Below the pieces are notes generated by a model. That model made no database searches, was not told the origin of the DNA, and saw nothing but the letters and a program-made list of their open reading frames with translations. Shown piece after piece: positions 45,978 through 55,178 of a DNA stretch of 64,000 nt. A program made the position numbers and the translations under genes. How positions within the stretch are numbered: position 1 is the stretch's first letter; each line of letters begins with the position of its first letter. The DNA is taken from assembly GCA_965261535.1 (NCBI GenBank), contig OZ253469.1, positions 3,472,001-3,536,000 on the forward strand. Reading direction: 5' to 3'. This stretch comes from VXNE01 sp965261535. GTDB taxonomy: Bacteria > Pseudomonadota > Gammaproteobacteria > Pseudomonadales > Azotimanducaceae.

Positions 45978-47678
45978 TCACGCGCTCGCGAGGGGTCCGC
46001 GCAGTAGTTGACCGGGGGTGGCGCCCGTGTGCGCGTTGTCGCGCAACAGTACTGCGCCGTTGACGACGGTGGCCTTGATTCCGTCCGCAGTCTGTTTGAA
46101 ACGCCTGGCTCCGCCGGGCAGATCATGCACTACCTCGGGCATGCGCGGCGCGATTGCGGCAGGGTCGAAGACGGTAACGTCGGCGGCGAAACCCGGACGC
46201 AGCAAACCCCGGTCCCACAAGCCCCAACGCTTTGCCGGTACCGAGGTCACCATGCGCACCGCCTGCTCCAGGGTCAGCGCCTGCTTGTTTCGCACCCAGT
46301 GGCTGAAGATGTGCGTTTGCAGCGAGCTGTCCATGATCTGGGAGACGTGGGCGCCGGAATCGGAAAACGTCACGACCGTATGGGGGTGCCGCATCATTTC
46401 CAGGACGTGCTCGTCCACGTCGTTGTTCAGCGGTTTGCGGAAAAACGTCTTGAAATCGTGTTCCAGCGCCAGGTCGATCATGAGTTCGGCCGGCGGCACG
46501 CCGCGCTCGGCCGCAACCTCGGACATGCGCCGCTCGTTACCTGCGGACATCGACTCCATGATGAAGATCCAGTCCCAGTCCGGCGGGGGCAGATGGACTC
46601 CGCGTCTCATGTGACGTTCGCTGGGGCGTCCCGCGACGTCCACGAGTTTGGCCTTGATAACGGGATCTTGCAGCTTGACCTTCTGTTCCGGTAGCGGCAA
46701 CGCGCGAATGTCGCGCCAGACATACCAGGGGTCCAGGGGCGTGTACGATTCGAACGTGTACAGGATGTTCAACGCCCGCGAATGAACCTGGGCGAACATG
46801 TTGCCACCGTGGGCGGCGGTCTCAATGAGCAGGTCGAGCGAGCGGCGCCACTTGTCGGGCGCCTCGCGAGAACTGAACAGGCCCCAGGTGATCGGCGCGC
46901 CGGACTCGATACTCAGCCGCTTCAGCCGGTCCTGGTAGTCGCCGGTATTCCGCGGATCCGGCTCGCCCGCAATCTCGAATATGCCGGCACCTGTTTCGCG
47001 CATGGCGTTCACGATGGCGCGGACTTCGGTCCATTGGGCGATGCGGCTCGCCACGGGCTTGTGGTCGGAGGTCTCGTGATTGGGGGTGCGCGAGGTGGAG
47101 AAGCCGACGGCACCCGAGCGCACCGCTTGCTGGACGATGGCGCCCATGCGGGCAAGGTCGTCGTCGCTCGCCGGATCGGTGAATGCCCGTTCTCCCATGA
47201 CGTACGTGCGCAGGGCGGAGTGCCCGATGTATCCGGCGTAGTTGATGCCCTTCGGCAACGCGTCGAGCACGTCCAGGTACTCGGGATAGGTTTCCCAGCG
47301 CCAGCGTATACCGGCCAACATGGCCGCGCGCGAGATGTCCTCCGCCCGTTCCAGGTTGCGGAACACCAGGTCGGCCTCCGATTCCCGGCACGGCGCCAGG
47401 GTGAATCCGCAGTTGCCCATGACGACGCTGGTGACGCCGTGATAGCAGGAGCACGAACCGATGGGATCCCAGAAAACCTGGGCGTCCATGTGGGTATGAC
47501 CGTCGACGAATCCCGGGGAGACGACATGGCCCTCGGCGTCGATGGTCTCGGCGCCGGCTTCCGGGATGCGGCCGATGCATGCGATCTTGCCATCGGCGAT
47601 GCCGAGGTCGGCGCGATACGCGGGGGCGCCCGAGCCGTCGATGATGGAACCGTTCTTTATGACCAGGTCGTATCGCAT
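45978..47678 (-). CDS. D-aminoacylase-like amidohydrolase
   Basis: A 566-residue metal-dependent hydrolase of the N-acyl-D-amino-acid deacylase group. The start MRYDLVIKNGSIIDGSGAPA and metal ligands PGFVDGHTHMDAQVFWDP are typical, followed by SVVMGNCGFTLAPC (conserved Cys), VGFSTSRT, FAQVHSRALN and TFSDSGAHVSQIMDSS (metal Asp near the end). Related enzymes deacylate N-acyl-D-amino acids or hydrolyse similar amides; the exact substrate is open. No signal peptide. It converges on the aldolase with the MITE between, and the YbjQ gene is 11 bp upstream. Confidence 0.87.
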   Translation of the reverse strand: MRYDLVIKNGSIIDGSGAPAYRADLGIADGKIACIGRIPEAGAETIDAEGHVVSPGFVDGHTHMDAQVFWDPIGSCSCYHGVTSVVMGNCGFTLAPCRESEADLVFRNLERAEDISRAAMLAGIRWRWETYPEYLDVLDALPKGINYAGYIGHSALRTYVMGERAFTDPASDDDLARMGAIVQQAVRSGAVGFSTSRTPNHETSDHKPVASRIAQWTEVRAIVNAMRETGAGIFEIAGEPDPRNTGDYQDRLKRLSIESGAPITWGLFSSREAPDKWRRSLDLLIETAAHGGNMFAQVHSRALNILYTFESYTPLDPWYVWRDIRALPLPEQKVKLQDPVIKAKLVDVAGRPSERHMRRGVHLPPPDWDWIFIMESMSAGNERRMSEVAAERGVPPAELMIDLALEHDFKTFFRKPLNNDVDEHVLEMMRHPHTVVTFSDSGAHVSQIMDSSLQTHIFSHWVRNKQALTLEQAVRMVTSVPAKRWGLWDRGLLRPGFAADVTVFDPAAIAPRMPEVVHDLPGGARRFKQTADGIKATVVNGAVLLRDNAHTGATPGQLLRGPLASA

Positions 47679-47689
47679 TGTGTTGCTCC

Positions 47690-48013
47690 TCAGGTTTCGT
47701 CTTCGATGATGACAGCCGTGCCCACTGCGAGTAGTTCAGCGGCGCCGCCCATCATCACGGAGGTGGTGAAGCGCGTGGCGACGATGGCGTTCGCGCCGAG
47801 TTTCGCGGAGTCGGCGATCATGCGGTCGAGGGACTGCTCGCGGCTCTCGGCGATGAGCTTCCCGTACTCGGGAATCTCGCCGCCGACGATGTTCCGCAGC
47901 CCGGCCATGATGTCGCGCCCGATGTGGCGCGCGCGAACCGTGTTGCCTCGCACCAGGCCGAGCGTCTTGACGATGCGTTTGCCGGTGATGGTCTCGGATG
48001 TGACAACGATCAT
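47690..48013 (-). CDS. YbjQ/DUF74 family protein
   Basis: A 107-residue YbjQ-family protein: IVVTSETITGKRIVKTLGLV, RGNTVRARHIGRDIMAGLRN, IVGGEIPEYGKLIAESREQS and LGANAIVATRFTTSVM. These are the classic signatures of this small pentameric 'heavy-metal-binding' family; the biochemical role is not established. It lies 2 bp after the small membrane-protein gene and 11 bp before the amidohydrolase, so the three are probably one operon. Confidence 0.9.
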   Translation of the reverse strand: MIVVTSETITGKRIVKTLGLVRGNTVRARHIGRDIMAGLRNIVGGEIPEYGKLIAESREQSLDRMIADSAKLGANAIVATRFTTSVMMGGAAELLAVGTAVIIEDET

Positions 48014-48015
48014 GG

Positions 48016-48282
48016 TCAGATCTCCACGTCTGAATACTTGTCGTTCTTGCGCTCGATCAGCCGCTGTCGCAATACCGACACCAACAACAGGCCGAGGCCG
48101 CCATAGATCGCCACGAAAATGAACTTGGTGATCGCCGGCGCCTGCATGAAAGCACGGAAACCCAGCGCGGCCGCGACAACCAGCCCCACCGCGAACAGAA
48201 TCCAGCCGACGGTAGCGATTCCGTCGCCCGCGCTGGTCGATTTCTCGCCCATGGCCATCTCCGCATCGGAAACCTTCGCCAT
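48016..48282 (-). CDS. small membrane protein, two helices
   Basis: An 88-residue protein without recognised family. After ~20 polar residues there are two hydrophobic helices, TVGWILFAVGLVVAAALGF and FIFVAIYGGLGLLLVSVL, then a charged tail (RQRLIERKNDKYSDVEI). It lies 2 bp upstream of the YbjQ gene on the same strand. The start at ATG 48282 is a guess; ATG 48261 and 48255 are also in frame. Role unknown. Confidence 0.6.
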   Translation of the reverse strand: MAKVSDAEMAMGEKSTSAGDGIATVGWILFAVGLVVAAALGFRAFMQAPAITKFIFVAIYGGLGLLLVSVLRQRLIERKNDKYSDVEI

Positions 48283-48422
48283 CGTGCCGCAACTCCGGAC
48301 GAGGGGCAACCATGGGCTTCGGACGCACGTATTTGATATGTGGCAGGATGATTCGCACGCGTGGGACGACGAGAGCAACGTCCCGGCGACGGAATTGCGC
48401 GTTGAACCACCGAGGGTCGGAC

Positions 48423-49037
48423 ATGGGCTTCTACAGCGATCGAATCCTGCCCCACTGCATCGATCAGGGTTGCGCTGCCAAGCCCGTCAGCAGGCAGCGC
48501 GAGAAGGTCATCCCGCACGCGGAAGGTCGGATCCTGGAGGTGGGCATGGGTTCCGGCCTCAACCTCCCCTTCTACAACGTCGACCGGGTCGAGCGTGTCT
48601 GGGGCCTGGAACCATCGGAGGGAATGCGCAGGAAGGCGCGGGCCCGGGTTGAATCGGCACCGTTCGAAGTGCGCTGGCTCGGCCTTGCCGCCGAGGAGAT
48701 CCCGCTGGAAGACAATAGCGCCGACACGGTCGTTCTCACCTATACGTTGTGCACCATCGGCGGATGGAAAACTGCCCTGGAGCAGATGCGCCGCGTGCTC
48801 AAACCAGGCGGCAAATTGCTGTTCAGCGAACACGGCATAGCGCCGGACGCATCGGTGCGACGCTGGCAGGATCGCCTCGATCCGCTCTGGTCAAGGATCG
48901 CCGGCGGTTGCCATTTGAACCGCGACATTCCCCGCCTGCTGGCGGACGGCGGTTTCGTTGTCGGGCAGATCGATACGATGTACCTCCCCTCTACGCCGAG
49001 ATTCGCGGGCTTTACTTACTGGGGATATGCGGTCTGA
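48423..49037 (+). CDS. class I SAM-dependent methyltransferase
   Basis: A 204-residue methyltransferase of the Methyltransf_11 type. Motif I is GRILEVGMGSGLNLPFY, followed by VWGLEPSEGMRRKAR (acidic ribose-binding position replaced by LEPS as in this subgroup), EIPLEDNSADTVVLTYTLCT, then VLKPGGKLLFSEHG (motif III). The start MGFYSDRILPHCIDQGC matches a subgroup often annotated as phosphatidylethanolamine N-methyltransferase-like, but the substrate cannot be told. ATG 48423; divergent from the small membrane protein gene. Confidence 0.85.
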   Translation: MGFYSDRILPHCIDQGCAAKPVSRQREKVIPHAEGRILEVGMGSGLNLPFYNVDRVERVWGLEPSEGMRRKARARVESAPFEVRWLGLAAEEIPLEDNSADTVVLTYTLCTIGGWKTALEQMRRVLKPGGKLLFSEHGIAPDASVRRWQDRLDPLWSRIAGGCHLNRDIPRLLADGGFVVGQIDTMYLPSTPRFAGFTYWGYAV

Positions 49038-49053
49038 CCATCCCGGAACGGGG

Positions 49054-50952
49054 TTAGGGCGCGTCCGCGCGCACGAATGTGCCGGAACCGGCGACGGGGG
49101 CGGTGCCGAGGCGCCACGGCTGCCAATGCAGGGGAACGCTGATCGTTTCGCCCTGGTCGAAGTCGGCCACGGTGACGCCGATACGCAGCGTATCCCAGCG
49201 CTCGCCGCGCGCGGCGTCGAGAAACGCTCCCGACACCTTTGCTTCGGCGTTGTAACCGACCGGCGTGCGAACAGTTCGCCACTCGACCGCGGCGCGCGCG
49301 CCTTCGAGGAAAGCGATGGCCTTGTCCTCGCGGGCATCCGCCAGCGTCATGTAGTCATGGGCGATCTGCTGCAGGTAGCCCATGCGCATCGCCTCGAACA
49401 GCAAGTGATTTTCGGAGCGCTCGGGGTCGGGCCGCGCATCCACGGTAACGAGCGCGTGATCCTGGTAGCGCGGGCTTTCGTCCTCGGCGGCGTCGATACT
49501 GTCGTCGGTGACCGCTATGCCGAAGTAGACGTCGCCTCCCGCTTCCAGAATGCCCAAGCGGTAGGAAATGTCTTGCGTCGCGGCCGTCGGCGAGTCGATG
49601 TCACCCTGGCGGTCGACGACGAAGGGTAGGGCGTCCCAATCGGTCAGGTCGCCGTCGACAGTGGGCGCCGTCCCGGTCGGCAACGGCAGCGGCGCCACCG
49701 GAAGCAGGGCGGATTTGGATTGCACGACCAGGGGCTGCCCGTCGAAGACGGTTTCCATGGACCAGGTGATGCGGCTTGGCGCGAGGGCGCCATAGGCCAC
49801 GGGCGTATCGGCTTCGAGTTGGACTTCGACGCGTTCCTGATCGCCGGGGGCGAGAACGAGTTCTTTCAAGCCCCCGGTGACGCGGAGATGCGGACCGCCC
49901 TGTGCGAGCGGTGAGACGCGAAGTTCGGCCTTGCCGGGATTGGCTATCTCGAACGCCACGGAGCCACTTTCAAAGTAGTCTCCCTCGCCTAACATGGGAA
50001 GCGAGACGACGGCGTCTTTCAGGGACCGAATCGTGGCGCGCGTGGCCGCCGTGGACACGTTTTCGTCGTGAATACCGTCGAGCAACAGGTTCGCGATTCG
50101 CGGGCCGTTGTCCGTCATGGTTATCCAGGCGATGTGGTCGAACTCACCATAGACGGGACCGCGCAGGTTACTGCCGCCGCCGGTAGTGGCCAACGTGATG
50201 TACTTGCGGTCGTTGCGGACATGCTTCACGTACCGGTGGAAGTGTCCGGCGAACACCGTGTAGTCCCGCTCTCCCAGCATTTCTTCCACCAGCGGCCAAT
50301 CGCCGCGCACGCCGCTTCCGTAGTCCCACAGCGGTTGGTGGATGATCACGATCGTCCAGCGCGGATCGGGTTGTTCGGCGAGGGTCCGCTCGATGAAGGC
50401 GAGTTGCCCCGCCTGCGTCCACGGCCCCGGCACGGCGGATTGCGGGTCGCTCACCATTCCGAACAGTTCGGAGTTGAGGACCAGGAACAACACGTCCTTG
50501 TACACGAATCTGTAGTACGAGGGACCGAACCGCCGCTGCCAGGTTTCGGCCATCACGGCGTTGCTCATGTCGTGGTTGCCGACGGCGTAGAAGAACGGGG
50601 TTTCAAGTTGACTGATGAACTGCTCCAACTCGTCCCATTCCATGTCCAGCCGTGCCTGATCCTCGGTGTAGCCCTCTATCAGGTCGCCGACGCTGATCAC
50701 GAATGCCGGCTCCAGCAGATTGATCTTCGGCATCGCCGCCGGGAAGACCCCCCGCCGCTCGCCGCCGGTGCGGTCGGAAACGATGACGAAGTGGAACAGG
50801 TCATCGGCGTCGTTCGGCGTCAGGCTGGTCCAGGGCGTGGCTTCTTCTTCGGCGCCATCCGCATGCGCTTCGATGACGCCGCCCGCCATGGCCGGAGTCG
50901 CGTAGACACAGACGAGCAGCGCGCACAGCGGCGCAATCAGCAGATTTCGCAT
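49054..50952 (-). CDS. secreted metallophosphoesterase with C-terminal CBM9-like domain
   Basis: A 632-residue exported protein. The signal peptide is IAPLCALLVCVYATPAMAGG. The calcineurin-like domain has VISVGDLIEGY, YAVGNHDMSN, IIHQPLWDYGS and FAGHFHRYVKH as metal-site motifs. The first motif, normally D-x-H, is here SDRTGG, a variant seen in one subgroup. Residues about 370-430 are a beta domain. The C-terminal ~190 residues begin PTVDGDLTDWDALPFVVDRQ and resemble CBM9/DOMON-like sugar or haem-binding modules. A phosphoesterase acting on extracellular phosphate esters is likely. It converges on the methyltransferase gene. Confidence 0.82.
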   Translation of the reverse strand: MRNLLIAPLCALLVCVYATPAMAGGVIEAHADGAEEEATPWTSLTPNDADDLFHFVIVSDRTGGERRGVFPAAMPKINLLEPAFVISVGDLIEGYTEDQARLDMEWDELEQFISQLETPFFYAVGNHDMSNAVMAETWQRRFGPSYYRFVYKDVLFLVLNSELFGMVSDPQSAVPGPWTQAGQLAFIERTLAEQPDPRWTIVIIHQPLWDYGSGVRGDWPLVEEMLGERDYTVFAGHFHRYVKHVRNDRKYITLATTGGGSNLRGPVYGEFDHIAWITMTDNGPRIANLLLDGIHDENVSTAATRATIRSLKDAVVSLPMLGEGDYFESGSVAFEIANPGKAELRVSPLAQGGPHLRVTGGLKELVLAPGDQERVEVQLEADTPVAYGALAPSRITWSMETVFDGQPLVVQSKSALLPVAPLPLPTGTAPTVDGDLTDWDALPFVVDRQGDIDSPTAATQDISYRLGILEAGGDVYFGIAVTDDSIDAAEDESPRYQDHALVTVDARPDPERSENHLLFEAMRMGYLQQIAHDYMTLADAREDKAIAFLEGARAAVEWRTVRTPVGYNAEAKVSGAFLDAARGERWDTLRIGVTVADFDQGETISVPLHWQPWRLGTAPVAGSGTFVRADAP

Positions 50953-51064
50953 AAGACGTCCAGATGGGCGAGGCGCGCGTAGTCTATCGCGTTCGGAATA
51001 CGAAACAAGGTCGGCAGCGGGTCCTATGAGGTGGCGCGCCAGTCTCCCGAAGTTGCCGCCGCGC

Positions 51065-52348
51065 CTACCTTGACTCGGCTTCCTCCCGATCGAAAACTGG
51101 CTTGCGCCAACCTCGCAGTATGCCCGGTACCGTCGGCTCTACGGTGACATCGAAGGAACGCTGCATCGTTACGCCATCGACATCCGTTGCCGTCACCGTC
51201 ACGGTCGCAGTGCCTTCCTTGCCGTCCTCGTTCGAAACTATGCTGAGCTTGCTGCCGTCCAACGTTACCGTGACGAGCATCGGGTCGCTGGACTCTGCGG
51301 CGTAGGTCAGCGGTTCATCCCCGGCGTTGGAGAACAGACTCGACAGATCGATGATGGCCGTATCGCCTCCGGTGAGAAGTTCGGATGGGGGAGGCGCGCT
51401 CAAGGGTGTGCCAGACACCACCGCAGACGGTGGTCCTTCGTGGGCGGGTGACCTGGTAGCGATCACACGCACGGAATTCAGCGTGTCCGCCGTCAGGTCG
51501 GCAATCGTGTGGCTGGTGGTGGCTCCGTCGACAACTACCCGCTCGCGCTCCGCGCCAAACGCCTCGTTGCCGGATTTCCACTGAACCTTGTAGCCGGTGG
51601 CGCCGGTCACCGCATTCCACGATACGACAAGCGTTTCGACCCCAGGCGTTACGGTGACTTCCGTCACTCGACCGAGCTGCGGGTCGGTGGCTTGCAGGTG
51701 GAAGATCAGCATGGCCATGGGCTCGTCCGAGAACTTGCCGGTTCCCCGTATGCTCGTGATCGTTCCCCGCGGATTGGTCGGGGGATTGCTCAGGGAAAAC
51801 TCGGTGCCGTCCTCCGTGCCGGCGTCGTACGGATACAGGGCGACTTGCCGACCGTACATCCATTGTCCCTCGCCGTCGAGCAGCGACAACCCGGAGACGC
51901 CGACGAACCAATCTGGACTCGGACCGATCATCGATACCAGGGTGATCAGCGGGTGATCGGCGGGCACTCGGAGGTCGAACGCAGCCCTCCCCGTTCCGCC
52001 GAATGATACGCCCCGCTGGATAACGGCGAACACATGCGGGCTACGCTCGATTTCGGCCCTGAAGGATCGAGTTGCCCCCGTTTCCGCGACTTCCTCTATT
52101 CCTGGACTTGCGACACCACCGCTACGCCAGAAGCTCACGTTCCCGTTGTGGACCGCGCCGATCAGGGTCGTGAAGTGCGCGCTCGGAACCACGCCGCCGG
52201 GCGTGCTGGCGGTGGTCCAGGTGCCCTGAAACGTCACGCGATAGGTGGCCATCTGCGCGTGGGCGAACTCCCCGATGCCCAGAACGAAAACCGCCAGAAC
52301 AAGCACGCACATGCCACCAAGCCGCTTGTTTGGGTGACCGAATGTCAT
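51065..52348 (-). CDS. secreted Spondin_N/FN3 protein
   Basis: A 427-residue exported protein. After the signal peptide (GGMCVLVLAVFVLGIGEFAHA) residues ~35-210 form a Spondin_N domain: YRVTFQGTWTTASTP, AHFTTLIGAVHN, VSMIGPSPDWFVGVSGLSLL and YPYDAGTEDGTEFSLSNPPT. A fibronectin III domain follows (VETLVVSWNAVTGATGYKVQ...), then a cadherin-like/Ig module (LTYAAESSDPMLVTVTLDGS...TVTATDVDG) and a short basic tail. Bacterial Spondin_N proteins are surface or matrix proteins of unknown role. ATG 52348 is used; the frame is open 32 codons upstream. The repeat array at 52451-52634 lies directly upstream. Confidence 0.83.
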   Translation of the reverse strand: MTFGHPNKRLGGMCVLVLAVFVLGIGEFAHAQMATYRVTFQGTWTTASTPGGVVPSAHFTTLIGAVHNGNVSFWRSGGVASPGIEEVAETGATRSFRAEIERSPHVFAVIQRGVSFGGTGRAAFDLRVPADHPLITLVSMIGPSPDWFVGVSGLSLLDGEGQWMYGRQVALYPYDAGTEDGTEFSLSNPPTNPRGTITSIRGTGKFSDEPMAMLIFHLQATDPQLGRVTEVTVTPGVETLVVSWNAVTGATGYKVQWKSGNEAFGAERERVVVDGATTSHTIADLTADTLNSVRVIATRSPAHEGPPSAVVSGTPLSAPPPSELLTGGDTAIIDLSSLFSNAGDEPLTYAAESSDPMLVTVTLDGSKLSIVSNEDGKEGTATVTVTATDVDGVTMQRSFDVTVEPTVPGILRGWRKPVFDREEAESR

Positions 52349-52450
52349 CTGAGGTGGATCCGTTTTGGAAATCCTCCAAAGCACCGACAGGTGGCGCTGA
52401 CCCTTTGCTCCCACGTTCCGTCTTGGTTTGACAGGGGACAACACCGATCA

Positions 52451-52634
52451 AGCGAGTTTCGGACACCCATAGCGAGTTTGGGACACCCATGATTTAGGGA
52501 CATCCACCTCTGCCCACTTCGGTTCAATTTGGGACACCTGGGACGAGTTTGGGACACCCATGATTTTTGGGACACCCACCTCCTCGATCCAGATTGCGAT
52601 TTAGGGACACCCAGGTTCAATTTGGGACACCCAT
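52451..52634 (+). repeat. eight-copy array of a TTTGGGACACCCA motif
   Basis: Eight copies of a ~18-bp unit, consensus GCGATTTGGGACACCCA, run in one orientation. Cores lie at about 52457-52469, 52477-52489, 52493-52506 (ACATCC variant), 52527-52539, 52547-52560, 52563-52577, 52600-52613 and 52620-52633. The leader alternates between GCGAG, TGATT and TTCAA, and a two-unit block followed by CACCTC appears twice, so the array grew by duplication. It occupies the divergent intergenic region between the Spondin_N gene and the CoA-transferase gene. No CRISPR-like unique spacers. Confidence 0.85.
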
Positions 52635-52700
52635 TGCGGGGTGTGGCGTTGACTGTCCGCCCGCCGACAAGGATGCTTTCGCGCGCCAGGGAGGCTGAAC

Positions 52701-55178
52701 ATGAACAACGCTTCGGCGGAACACGGTCCGCATGAACCAGGCGTCACGGATGCCTTGGAGGCTCCGCCACAGGCTTTCTCACACCTGCGCGTCCTCGACC
52801 TTTCCGAGAAGCTGTCCGGCGCCTACGCGGCGCGCATGTTCGGAGACTTCGGTGCTGACGTGGTCTTGGCAGAGCCGCGCGAAGGTCATTCTTTACGCGA
52901 CGAACCCCCGTTCCTCGATGATCGGCCGGGGCTTGACCGGTCGGTGATGCATGGCTATGCCAATTGGAACAAGCGCTCGGTGGTAACTCGCGATTCGGAC
53001 GCCGTCGCGCGACTGGCCGAAACGGCCGATGTGCTCGTGACGAACGCGATCAGGCCGTGGCCTGACACCATTGCCCGAGCCGTGGACGCGCTAGCAGCGG
53101 GGGCGATTCACCTCTCCATCACGCCCCACGGTCTGGACGGCCCCTTAAGCGGCGTGTGCGGCAACAACCTGACGGCTTGCGCGCGAACCGGATGGTGCAC
53201 CATCAACCGGCTGGTCGACGAGCCGCCGTTGCAGCTCCCCGTCAGACTGACAGGCTATATCGCCGGGGTGGCGGGATTCGTTGGCACGGCCGCTGCCTTG
53301 TGGCGGCGGGAGCGAACGGGCGCGGGCGAACGCGTCGATGTCTCCGAGGTCGAGGCGCTGGCCCTGACCAACGCGCCGTGGGCGATGCTCGGGCTGTTCG
53401 TCGGTGGCCGTCGAATGGAGTACGGGCCGAACGGCCCCCGCTATCGCGGGGAACCGGCGCCGCTGTGGCAGACGGCCAACGGCCCGATGAACTTGAGTTT
53501 CGGGGACTGGGGACGCTGGGAGGAAGCGATGCGTTTTCTAGGTCTCGACGAGTTGGCCGAAGACGAGGTTTACGCGCCGCGGTCCGGGCGCAACACCAAG
53601 GATCTCAAGCCGATTCGTGCCGCGCTCGCGGCAGCGGCCGCCACGCGTGACAAGTGGGAAGTGTTCCACGAACTGTCGCGACTGCGCTGTCCTTCCGGAG
53701 TCGTGCAGGATGCGCGGGAACTGGCGGAGAGCGAGCAATTTAGCGCGCGGGGATTTGTTGTATCCACGCACGTTGGTGGGCGTGAACTCCGCGCGACAGG
53801 CGCGCCTGCCCGCTTGTCGGAGACACCCTGGAGATTGTGGCGCCCGGCGCCCGGCCTGGACGAGCATGGCGACCAGATCAGGAAAGAGCGAAGGCGCCCG
53901 CGAACCGCCGCGCGAGGGGACCTGCCGCCTGATCTCGCCATGGCGCCGCTAACGGGGTTGCGCGTGTTGGCGTTCACGCAGGCATGGGCGGGCACATTCG
54001 GCACCGAGCTGTTGGCGCTCCTCGGTGCCGATGTCGTACAGGTCGAGTCGCCCGCGCGGCCCGATATTTGGCGCGGTTCGGGCGCGCCGGTGCCTCCGGC
54101 GGTGCGTAGGCCGGACATCGAACAGAGCCGGCTCAACACCAACGGCCTGTACAACTCCGTGAACATGAACAAGCGGGCCATGACATTGGATATGAGACAT
54201 CCACGGGGCAAGGAGATCTTCTGGCGCCTGGTACCGAAGTTCGACGTCGTCGCCGACAACTTCAGCCCCCACGTGATGCCGGGTTGGGGAGTGACGCTTC
54301 AGACGCTGCGCAAGGCGCGTGGGGACATCATCTTCGCGTCGGTGTCGGGGTTCGGCACGCAAGGCCCCTTTGCCGAATATCCGGCCAACGGCCATACGAC
54401 GGAGCCGATGTCCGGGCTCTCCTCCATTCACGGATACGAAGGCGATTCGGCTTCCAATACCGGAGGTCTGATTCCCGATCCCATTTCCGGCTACTACTTT
54501 GCGGCGGCGATTCTGACGGCGCTCAACCACCGCGAGCGAACCGGCCAGGGCCAGCGCATCGATGCGGCGATGATGGAAGCCGTCGCGGTGCAGGTTGGTG
54601 ATGCCGTGATGGAACTCGACGCCACGGGCCGGAAACGGCGGCCCCAAGGCAACCGCCACCCAAAGTTCGCGCCCCACGGTGTCTACAAGGCGATAGGCGA
54701 AAGCTGGATCGCCATAGGCGTGGAAACCGAAGCGGCGTGGCGGGCGCTCGCCAGGCACGTCGGACTCGACGATCCGCGTTTTGCCGACATGGCTGCCCGC
54801 AAGTCAAACGAAGAGGCACTCGATGGCATTCTCGCGCGCTGGTGCGCGGATCTGGACGCTGAGGAAACGGCCGCAACGCTCGGTCGTCTCGGCGTGTGCG
54901 CGGCAACCATCGGTTCATTCGATGCGGTGTACGCGAATCCGAGTCCGCAATTCCGCGAACGCGGCTTCACGGTTCCCGTGACGCATCCCGAGTCCGGCAC
55001 GCACTTTCTGCCGTTGGCGCCTTGGCTATTGTCTGCTCGAACACGCCCGCCTACGCGCTATTCGCCCCGATTCGGCGAACACAGCCGCGAGGTACTGCGC
55101 GCCGAACTCGGCATCGCAGACCAGGAATACGAGGAACTGGAAGCGCTCGGCGTGACAGGGATAGCCCGCAGGCGCTAG
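52701..55178 (+). CDS. fused double CaiB/BaiF CoA-transferase
   Basis: 825 residues made of two class III CoA-transferase domains in tandem. Domain 1 (~residues 28-395) starts FSHLRVLDLSEKLSGAYAAR and has FGDFGADVVLAEPREGHSLR. Domain 2 (~415-825) starts LTGLRVLAFTQAWAGTFGTE, LLGADVVQVESPARPDIWRG, then NMNKRAMTLDMRHPRGKEIF, and PAEYxANGHTTEPMSG-like substrate region text, ending in CoA_transf_3 C-terminal motifs (LGRLGVCAATIGSFDAV). Domain 2 has the catalytic-Asp position in its later conserved segment; I cannot confirm it in domain 1. Such enzymes move CoA between carboxylic acids. ATG 52701 has GGGAGG upstream. Confidence 0.88.
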   Translation: MNNASAEHGPHEPGVTDALEAPPQAFSHLRVLDLSEKLSGAYAARMFGDFGADVVLAEPREGHSLRDEPPFLDDRPGLDRSVMHGYANWNKRSVVTRDSDAVARLAETADVLVTNAIRPWPDTIARAVDALAAGAIHLSITPHGLDGPLSGVCGNNLTACARTGWCTINRLVDEPPLQLPVRLTGYIAGVAGFVGTAAALWRRERTGAGERVDVSEVEALALTNAPWAMLGLFVGGRRMEYGPNGPRYRGEPAPLWQTANGPMNLSFGDWGRWEEAMRFLGLDELAEDEVYAPRSGRNTKDLKPIRAALAAAAATRDKWEVFHELSRLRCPSGVVQDARELAESEQFSARGFVVSTHVGGRELRATGAPARLSETPWRLWRPAPGLDEHGDQIRKERRRPRTAARGDLPPDLAMAPLTGLRVLAFTQAWAGTFGTELLALLGADVVQVESPARPDIWRGSGAPVPPAVRRPDIEQSRLNTNGLYNSVNMNKRAMTLDMRHPRGKEIFWRLVPKFDVVADNFSPHVMPGWGVTLQTLRKARGDIIFASVSGFGTQGPFAEYPANGHTTEPMSGLSSIHGYEGDSASNTGGLIPDPISGYYFAAAILTALNHRERTGQGQRIDAAMMEAVAVQVGDAVMELDATGRKRRPQGNRHPKFAPHGVYKAIGESWIAIGVETEAAWRALARHVGLDDPRFADMAARKSNEEALDGILARWCADLDAEETAATLGRLGVCAATIGSFDAVYANPSPQFRERGFTVPVTHPESGTHFLPLAPWLLSARTRPPTRYSPRFGEHSREVLRAELGIADQEYEELEALGVTGIARRR

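Noticed and set aside
52451..52634. Possible CRISPR array
   Set aside because: Units are only ~18 bp, spacing is irregular, there are no unique 30-40 bp spacers and no cas genes.
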